Shown: positions 58,348 to 64,000 of the stretch, piece by piece | Layout of the letters: each line of letters starts with the position of its first letter | Numbering within the stretch: position 1 is the stretch's first letter | Notes under the pieces: generated by a model | Told to the model about the DNA's origin: nothing | Databases searched by the model: none | Seen by the model: the letters and a program-made list of their open reading frames with translations, nothing else | NCBI RefSeq assembly: GCF_025751435.1 | Contig: NZ_JAOWKY010000001.1 | Span: 248,001-312,000, forward strand | Direction of reading: 5' to 3' | Length of the DNA: 64,000 nucleotides | Source: Albidovulum marisflavi | GTDB taxonomy: Bacteria; Pseudomonadota; Alphaproteobacteria; Rhodobacterales; Rhodobacteraceae | Made by a program: the position numbers and the translations under genes

Positions 58348-60741
58348 TTACTCGATCAGGCCCGGCTGCTTGTCGGCGTCGAGAAAAGCGCGCGCCTTCA
58401 GGACGAACTCTCTCGTGTCATTCGGGGCGACAATGCCCGCGAGCATTTCGTATTGTTCGCGGGCTTCGCGAATCTGGCCAAGCGCCTCGTAGGTCAGCGC
58501 CAGATGGTAGCGGACAAGCGGGTCGGAACCCAGTGATGCCGCGGCATCCTCAAAGACCTCGCGCGCGGTTTCGTAGTTGCCCGACAGATAGGCGACCCAG
58601 CCATAGGTGCTCCGATCGCGCGGCTCGGGGCTGCCGCGCAGGCGCCGCGCGACCACGCGGGCCCGTGCCAGGCTGTCCGGATCCTCGGCGCGCCGGTTCG
58701 AAAGAAGGCTGGCCAGATTGTTTGCGGCGGTCATGCTGTAGCCATCCAGCGCATAGAGAAGCTCGTAGATCCTGATGGCGGAGTCATATTCCTGCCGGCT
58801 CTCATGCACGCCCGCGCGGATCCACAGAAGCGCGGGATTGCCGGGAAAGGCACCAAGCGCCCGGTCCAGAACCGCCGCGGCCTCGTCAAGGCGGCCTGGC
58901 AGAAGCGTCAGCACGCGTGCAAGTCCGGTCCAGACCTCCGGGTTGGCCTGGCCGGACTCGATGATCGCCCGGTAGCCCGATGCCGCGGCGGCAAGTTGGC
59001 CGGCCCGCTCCCGCGCCATCGCGGAGACAAAGAGAAGCTGCGTGTTTCCCGGCTCTGCCTGAAGAAGCCGGTCGGCAATCCTCAAGGCCCCACCCGGCTG
59101 ACCGGCGTCAAGATACGCCTTCACGATCGCAAGCTGGACCGAGCTTGAATCCGCAGCGGCCCGCGAAAGCGTGTCGAGATAGGTCAAAACGGCGCCTTCG
59201 GGCCCCTCTGCGGCGTGAACGGCCGTCCAGATCGGCACGGACAGGGCGCGCGCGCGATCTTCGTCCGACCTGTCGAGTGCGCGGGCAACGTCGCGGGCGC
59301 GCGGCCAATCCTTCATCTCGATGTAGACGCGGCCAAGTTCGTCAAGCAGGGCAATATCCCCATGCGCGCGGCGCAGGGCGGCGATAAGGACGCTTTCCGC
59401 AGCCAGGCCATCGCCTTCGGTCGAAAGATAGCGCGCATAGCGCAGCGTTTCCGCCGGAGCCAGACCGGAGGCGCGCGCCGCCAGGGACAACATCTGGCGC
59501 GCGCGATCGCGGTCTCCGTCCCGGCTATGCGCCTCTGACAGCAGAGTCATCACCTCCGGGTCCTGCGGCGCGATCCCGATCGCGCCGTGCAGGATACCGA
59601 TCGCCTCGCCCGTCTGGTCATCCGCAATGAGCCAGCCGGCCTTGAGCTTCAGCGCCTCGGTTTCCTGCGGCTCGCGTGCGAGGATGTCCTGGACCTCGGC
59701 AAGCATCTCGGCGTCGTGTCCGGTCGCCTTCAGCATATGCGCCAGCGCCAGCTTCAGCGTGATCACGTCCTCATCCGGGCCGGCGGCGGCGACAGCCGCG
59801 CGCAGGGCGCGAAGCCCATCGTCATGGTGGCCGTAATCGAATTGGATGGAAGCCAAGGCCGCCTGCAGAAAGCTTGTGCTTCCCTCCGTTTCGATGCGGT
59901 TGTCGAGTTCCCGAAGCGCGGCGTCAAGCCCGCGCCTTTCCACAAGGAATCGCAGCAGCGCGCCCAGAGCCGCCTGGTCGTCGCGCCGGGCATTCGCGCG
60001 CTGGCGAAGGTAGTCCTCTGCCAGATCGAACGCACCGCGTTCCTCGTACCAGGCTACGACCGACTGCGTCATGCCCGGATCGTCGGGAAAATGTTCGGTC
60101 AGGGACGCGATCTCGGCCTGCACCGCATCGATGTCGTCCGCCTGCATGTGAACCGACAGTCTGAGGGCGTGCAGCGATCTGTCCTCGGGCGACTGGAGAA
60201 TGGCGATGTTCAGTTCTTCGATCACGCCGGCAAGGTCGTGCCGACGCAGCCCTTCCGAGATCGCCATGCGGCGCAAGAGCATGTCATCGGGCTTGGCGGC
60301 GCGAAGTTCGGGGATGCGCTCGGCCACCTTCGACAGCTCGGCGCCATCACCAGCGTTGACCGCGCGCGTGTAGTCAAGCACGAGCCGGACGATCCTGGCC
60401 GGAACATGCGCCGGGTCGATGCCAAGCGCCGCCTGTGTGTAACGTTCTGCATCCGCCCACCTTCCTGCAACGACGGACATCTCCGCGAGCGCGGCAAGCG
60501 CACGGGCATTGCCGGGAAACAGGTCTGCGAGCTTTGCGTACTGCGCATAGGCATCCGCATGACTGCCGCCCGCGCGCAGTTGATCCGCATACATGGTCCG
60601 CGCCATCCTGTGGACATCGTCCAGATCGAAGCGATCGCGAAGCGCGGCCATGGCGGCGCGGGATTGCCCGTGCGCGGTGTCGCAGCCGGACAGCATCAGG
60701 CTGCAGAGTGCAATCGTTGCGATCGACGAACGGATGGACAT
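58348..60741 (-). CDS. TPR-repeat lipoprotein of the exopolysaccharide locus
   Basis: A 797-residue lipoprotein: the signal peptide ends in LMLSGC, with acylated cysteine at residue 20. The mature protein is a solenoid of roughly 20 tetratricopeptide helix pairs (repeats such as GNARALAALAEMSVVAGRW and NPALLWIRAGVHESRQEYD). Large TPR proteins of this kind occur in PEP-CTERM/exosortase-type polysaccharide operons and may scaffold polymer synthesis and export. No exosortase gene is in the window. It is separated by 131 bases from the export-protein gene downstream. Confidence 0.85.
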   Translation of the reverse strand: MSIRSSIATIALCSLMLSGCDTAHGQSRAAMAALRDRFDLDDVHRMARTMYADQLRAGGSHADAYAQYAKLADLFPGNARALAALAEMSVVAGRWADAERYTQAALGIDPAHVPARIVRLVLDYTRAVNAGDGAELSKVAERIPELRAAKPDDMLLRRMAISEGLRRHDLAGVIEELNIAILQSPEDRSLHALRLSVHMQADDIDAVQAEIASLTEHFPDDPGMTQSVVAWYEERGAFDLAEDYLRQRANARRDDQAALGALLRFLVERRGLDAALRELDNRIETEGSTSFLQAALASIQFDYGHHDDGLRALRAAVAAAGPDEDVITLKLALAHMLKATGHDAEMLAEVQDILAREPQETEALKLKAGWLIADDQTGEAIGILHGAIGIAPQDPEVMTLLSEAHSRDGDRDRARQMLSLAARASGLAPAETLRYARYLSTEGDGLAAESVLIAALRRAHGDIALLDELGRVYIEMKDWPRARDVARALDRSDEDRARALSVPIWTAVHAAEGPEGAVLTYLDTLSRAAADSSSVQLAIVKAYLDAGQPGGALRIADRLLQAEPGNTQLLFVSAMARERAGQLAAAASGYRAIIESGQANPEVWTGLARVLTLLPGRLDEAAAVLDRALGAFPGNPALLWIRAGVHESRQEYDSAIRIYELLYALDGYSMTAANNLASLLSNRRAEDPDSLARARVVARRLRGSPEPRDRSTYGWVAYLSGNYETAREVFEDAAASLGSDPLVRYHLALTYEALGQIREAREQYEMLAGIVAPNDTREFVLKARAFLDADKQPGLIE

Positions 60742-60801
60742 CCCAAGCCCTCACGATCGGGTCGGCGCGGACTGGGCCGCGCCGGGCGTTGAGGAAGGTG
60801 T

Positions 60802-61500
60802 TCAGCAGCCGGTGCCCTTGACCACGACGCGCAGCGTGGCCGCGAGGATCAGCAGGTCACCCGGCAGAGACAGGTCGCGTTCATACTGCCGGTCAAACTC
60901 CGCGCGGCGCGCGAATTCGCAGGTGTTGCGCTCGGACACCTGCCACAGCCCGGTTACGCCCGGGCGCAGAGCATAATAGGAAAGGCCGCTGTAAAGGTCG
61001 CGCTGCTCGGGCAGCATCGGACGGGGCCCGACCAGCGACATCTCTCCTACCAGCACGTTCCAAAGCTGGGGAAGCTCGTCCAGCGACGACTTGCGAAGGA
61101 AGCGGCCGATGCGTGTGATCCGGGGATCCGAGCTCAGCTTCTGCTTGCTTTCCCATTCCCGGCGGGCTGCTTCGTTCTGCGCCAGGTAATCCCTGAGCAT
61201 CCGGTCGGCGCCGGGTACCATCGTGCGCAACTTGAGCATGTGAAAGGTTCGACCGTTTCTACCCACGCGGTCGGAGCGGTAGAACGGACTATGCCCATCC
61301 ACCGCGACCAGGATCGCAAGAAAGCCGATCAGCGGAAGCACGATCACGGACCCCGCAAGCACGAGCATGATGTCCATGACGCGCTTGAAGATGTTCCGGT
61401 AGAGCCCCGATTGATGGGGAACGTGAACCAAGCCAGCAGGCGCAACCTTTTGCGCAAGAGCCTCGGAAAGATTGTTCATTTGCAAAGTCATACAGCACAT
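60802..61500 (-). CDS. Undecaprenyl-phosphate sugar phosphotransferase (ExoY/WcaJ-type bacterial sugar transferase)
   Basis: A 232-residue initiating glycosyltransferase that puts the first sugar-1-phosphate of the repeat unit on the lipid carrier. One membrane helix (about 45-68) precedes the catalytic domain with FHMLKLRTMVPGA, RKSSLDELPQLWNVLVGEMSLVGPRP and RPGVTGLWQVSERN, all family signatures. Being short, it resembles ExoY rather than the long WcaJ with extra helices. The start may be the ATG at 61500, 61491 or 61479. Divergent from the ATPase gene across the regulatory gap. Confidence 0.92.
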   Translation of the reverse strand: MCCMTLQMNNLSEALAQKVAPAGLVHVPHQSGLYRNIFKRVMDIMLVLAGSVIVLPLIGFLAILVAVDGHSPFYRSDRVGRNGRTFHMLKLRTMVPGADRMLRDYLAQNEAARREWESKQKLSSDPRITRIGRFLRKSSLDELPQLWNVLVGEMSLVGPRPMLPEQRDLYSGLSYYALRPGVTGLWQVSERNTCEFARRAEFDRQYERDLSLPGDLLILAATLRVVVKGTGC

Positions 61501-61774
61501 ATCCGGGGGCAGCTCCCGGATCCCTGGGGCGTAGTTGCCCTAAACTCATTACACCTGCGAAAGATCAAACTCGCCTCCGCGCGATCTTAGCATTCAGAGG
61601 GAGTCGCACAAATCCGCAATTGGGCCGAACGGCAAATTTGTCAAAAAAAAGGCTTTAATGAGGCGTGTGTGGGACATAGCTGATTGGTCGATCGGCGATC
61701 AGGCAGCGACTCGGTTTCTAAATGGTAAACACAAGTTAACACTTGTCGATAATTGTTTCCGCAGAGGGATCAGA
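61501..61774. promoter_or_regulatory. Divergent regulatory region of the exopolysaccharide locus
   Basis: A 274-bp AT-rich gap between two divergent exopolysaccharide operons. AAGATC (61561-61566) and GATCTT (61583-61588) form an inverted repeat near the sugar transferase. ACAAGT (61731-61736) and ACTTGT (61741-61746) form a tight perfect palindrome around TAAC, 29 bases before the small frame at 61775. An A-run lies at about 61642-61650. It should hold promoters for both directions and binding sites for an unidentified regulator. Confidence 0.55.
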
Positions 61775-61909
61775 ATGGCTTGCATGAACAAGACTTCGAT
61801 TCGATTTCAGGCTAACAAGGTACAAGTGATTCCGGTGTCAGGGGACCCCGTCTGCCGGCAGAGTGCGCCGGTCTTGCCCTACCCCCTTGTGATGAGTGAA
61901 AGACGTTGA
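61775..61909 (+). CDS. Possible 44-residue leader or small protein upstream of the ATPase gene
   Basis: A short frame with ATG at 61775, a GAGGGA ribosome-binding site six bases upstream, and a stop overlapping the start region of the ATPase gene. The peptide is basic with two N-terminal methionine-cysteine turns (MACMNKTS) and a proline-rich end (PVLPYPLV). No homologue is known to me. It may simply couple translation into the ATPase gene. Confidence 0.35.
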   Translation: MACMNKTSIRFQANKVQVIPVSGDPVCRQSAPVLPYPLVMSERR

Positions 61910-61914
61910 GCACG

Positions 61915-62814
61915 ATGAGCCGACCGCACGAGATGACGGGCAGCGACCACAATGATGGTTCGGCGATCGGATTCTATCTCGATTTCTTCGGGTTCCGCGA
62001 ACGTCCCTTCACGCTGGTGCCAGACCCGGATTTCCTGTTCTGGTCGCCGCAACACCGCCGTGCCTATTCGGTGCTGGAGTTCGGCATCATGTCACGCGCG
62101 CCGATCACTCTGGTCACGGGCGGCGTAGGCTGCGGGAAGACGACGCTGCTGCGCGAACTCCTTCGCCAGTTCGAGGCCCGAGCGACTGTTGGCCTGATCT
62201 CGAACGCGCAGGGCGGGCGCGGGGAACTGATCCAATGGGTTCTGAACGCTCTCGGGGTCAGCTTCGATGCATCCGAAGGTTATGTGCGGATGTTCCAGCG
62301 GCTTCAGGACTTCCTGATCGACGAATATTCCGCGGGCCGCAGGGTCGTGCTGATCTTCGACGAAGCGCAGAACCTGTCGGGCGAAAGCCTTGAAGAACTC
62401 CGGATGCTGACGAACATCAACACCGGCAAGGACGAGGTGATCCAACTGGTGCTGGTTGGTCAGCCCGAACTTAGAGAGATGGTGCTCGATCCCTCGTTGC
62501 GTCAACTCGCGCAGCGGATCGCGGCGAGCTTCCATCTCAAGCCCCTGGACGAAGCCGGCGCTGTGGAAATGGTGGCGCACAGGCTGACCGCAGCGGGCGG
62601 AACCGGCAAGGAAATCACCCGCGCCGCGATCAAGCGGATCTTTGGCGTGACGAAGGGCGTTCCACGTCTGATGAACCAGCTCTGCGACATGTCGCTGCTT
62701 TATGCCTGGACAACCGACAATTACCGGGTGGACGAACACGTGGTCCAGTCCGTCCTGGATGACGGCGTGTTCTTTGCCGCGCAGATCCAGGCAGAGGATG
62801 AGAAACGGAAATGA
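61915..62814 (+). CDS. ExeA-like AAA ATPase of the exopolysaccharide locus
   Basis: A 299-residue ATPase of the ExeA/XrtA-associated type. FYLDFFGFRERPFTLVPDPDFLFWS near residues 20-44 is the family start, Walker A is GGVGCGKTT (69-77), Walker B VVLIFDEAQN (144-153), and LVGQPELREML-like LVGQPELREMV lies near 183. Such ATPases sit beside Wzc-type genes in exopolysaccharide operons. I use the ATG at 61915; a TTG at 61906 is in frame. It overlaps the next gene's start (ATGA). Confidence 0.87.
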   Translation: MSRPHEMTGSDHNDGSAIGFYLDFFGFRERPFTLVPDPDFLFWSPQHRRAYSVLEFGIMSRAPITLVTGGVGCGKTTLLRELLRQFEARATVGLISNAQGGRGELIQWVLNALGVSFDASEGYVRMFQRLQDFLIDEYSAGRRVVLIFDEAQNLSGESLEELRMLTNINTGKDEVIQLVLVGQPELREMVLDPSLRQLAQRIAASFHLKPLDEAGAVEMVAHRLTAAGGTGKEITRAAIKRIFGVTKGVPRLMNQLCDMSLLYAWTTDNYRVDEHVVQSVLDDGVFFAAQIQAEDEKRK

Positions 62815-64000
62815 ATCTGGATCTGGCCTTCTACCTCGCCGTCTTTCGCAGGCGCCTGCCGATCTTCCTGGCGACGGTAATCGTCATCACCGCGTTCTCG
62901 GTGGCGCTCGCGCTCGTGCTGCCGCGCCAGTATGAGTCGGAAGCGAAGCTGCTGCTTGAATCGTCCCAGATCCCCGACGCAATGGCCGCGCCGACGGTCA
63001 GATCCGCTTCGCTGGAAAAGTTGCAGGTCCTCGAGCAGCGGCTGATGACACGGGAAAACCTGCTTGGGATCGCCAGGGAGCATGACGTCTTCGAGAACAT
63101 CGACAACATGACCCCGAATGAGATCGTGGCGGCGATGATCGGTCAGACCGACATCTTCATCCGCGGCGGCCAGCAGCAGGCGACGCTCATGACTGTCGCC
63201 TTTGCCGCAAGGACGGGGGAAATCGCCACGGCGGTGGTCGGTGACTACGTGTCCATCGTGCTTGAGGCTGACGTGGATGTCCGCATCGCGGCAGCGCAGG
63301 ACACGCTGGAATTCTTCCAGCAGGAAACAAGCCGCCTGTCCGAAAGGCTGTCCTATCTGAGCGCGGAAATCCTTCAGTACCAGAACGCCAACTCCGATGC
63401 GCTGCCCGATACGCTGCAGTTTCGGATGACGCAGCTTGCCCAGCTTCAGGAGCGGTTGGCGGCGGCGGAACGGGACATCGAGTTGTCGAACGACCAGAAG
63501 GATCGGCTTGTGGCGATCTACGACGCTGCTGTGACCGCTGGCGTGGGAGCGTTGCCCCAGACCGATGAGGCGCGTCAGCTTACGCTGCTGCGCGACCAAC
63601 TGGCGCAGGCGCGCATCATCTATTCCGAAAGCAATCCACGTATCCGCATTCTGGAGGAGAAGGTCGAGGTGCTTGAGCGAACCGTGCGCGAGCAGACCGA
63701 AACGGGCGCCTTCGACAACGGACCTGGCGGCGCGACCACGACACTCAAGTTCCAGATCGCCGACATCGAAACGAGGCTGTCGCAGCTTGAGGCCCAAAGG
63801 GCCGAGCTGTCCCACCAGATCGCCACTTTGCGTGACACGATCGAACGCACGCCGGAGGTCAAGATCGGCTTGGACGGGCTCGAACGCGAGTACGAGAACA
63901 TCCAGCAGCAGTACAACACCGCCGTCGCGAACCTGGCCGCCGCATCGACGGGCGAACGCATCGAGGTTCTGTCCAAGGGTGCCCGCGTTTCCCTTCTGGA
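62811..64000 (+). CDS. Polysaccharide chain-length determinant / Wzc-type protein, 3' end beyond the window
   Basis: The first 396 codons of a Wzz/Wzc-family inner-membrane protein. An N-terminal membrane helix (about 16-37) is followed by the Wzz domain (LPRQYESEAKLLLE near 38-51) and a long periplasmic coiled-coil region (about 160-380) rich in glutamine and leucine heptads. The second membrane helix, and a possible C-terminal tyrosine kinase domain, would lie past base 64000. It controls polymer length and export together with the outer-membrane proteins of the locus. The start overlaps the ATPase stop. Confidence 0.9.
   Translation, partial: MNLDLAFYLAVFRRRLPIFLATVIVITAFSVALALVLPRQYESEAKLLLESSQIPDAMAAPTVRSASLEKLQVLEQRLMTRENLLGIAREHDVFENIDNMTPNEIVAAMIGQTDIFIRGGQQQATLMTVAFAARTGEIATAVVGDYVSIVLEADVDVRIAAAQDTLEFFQQETSRLSERLSYLSAEILQYQNANSDALPDTLQFRMTQLAQLQERLAAAERDIELSNDQKDRLVAIYDAAVTAGVGALPQTDEARQLTLLRDQLAQARIIYSESNPRIRILEEKVEVLERTVREQTETGAFDNGPGGATTTLKFQIADIETRLSQLEAQRAELSHQIATLRDTIERTPEVKIGLDGLEREYENIQQQYNTAVANLAAASTGERIEVLSKGARVSLL

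Noticed and set aside
61658-61774. Upstream extension of the small frame to 83 codons
   Set aside because: The extension runs through the AT-rich regulatory region and palindrome with no ribosome-binding site; only the 44-codon part has one.

Overview
The window is a gene-dense, high-GC stretch of alphaproteobacterial chromosome. Gene order (maf-aroE-coaE-dnaQ, hemJ-rho-mnmE-mnmG-rsmG-parA-parB, secB-fxsA-Tim44), AddAB instead of RecBCD, and the protein sequences point to the order Rhodobacterales (Rhodobacter/Roseobacter group). No rRNA, tRNA, insertion sequence, integrase or CRISPR array was seen. It is core chromosome with a few accessory-looking loci.

Layout. 1-7.5 kb: end of a probable phosphotransferase gene, murU (cell-wall recycling), addB-addA (double-strand break repair) and trxA, closed by an intrinsic terminator. 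7.6-11.4 kb: hslV and hslU, unusually separated by a membrane-protein gene and an antisense gene of unknown function. 11.4-15.6 kb: a DUF900 lipoprotein hydrolase, smr, a Tim44-like gene, fxsA, secB and idi. 15.6-23.3 kb: a carboxylate uptake and use cluster (DUF4387, DUF1446/AtuA-like, tctA, tctB, tctC), with divergent two-component genes tctD-tctE and a third gene for a periplasmic binding protein. 23.4-28.7 kb: tamA-tamB (outer-membrane assembly). 28.7-32.3 kb: a leftward operon maf-aroE-coaE-dnaQ-yihY.

32.3-32.7 kb is a 430-bp AT-rich gap between divergent operons with several DnaA-box-like 9-mers; I read it as the likely replication origin. To its right, hemJ, rho, mnmE, mnmG, rsmG, parA and parB run rightward. 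Two perfect 16-bp parS palindromes lie in the first codons of mnmG and rsmG, just upstream of parAB, so origin, centromere and partition proteins occupy about 8 kb.

40-45 kb: leftward ybaN, then hemW-ridA-rdgB-rph, with hrcA-grpE divergent from rph. 45-47.8 kb: tmpA-tmpB (oxidative breakdown of a trimethylammonio-ethylphosphonate to glycine betaine and phosphate) with a divergent LysR regulator and a palindromic candidate operator. 47.8-56.2 kb: mutS, maeB, a ribokinase-like gene, a secreted msrA, and an aminotransferase class IV/sulfotransferase pair. 56.2-64 kb: an exopolysaccharide locus: outer-membrane beta-barrel, Wza-like export protein, TPR lipoprotein, sugar transferase, ExeA-like ATPase and a chain-length (Wzz/Wzc-type) protein cut by the window end.

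Most operons are tightly packed with start-stop overlaps, and three convergent gene pairs share four bases at their stop codons. Functions are assigned from motifs and family recognition by eye; no database search was run.
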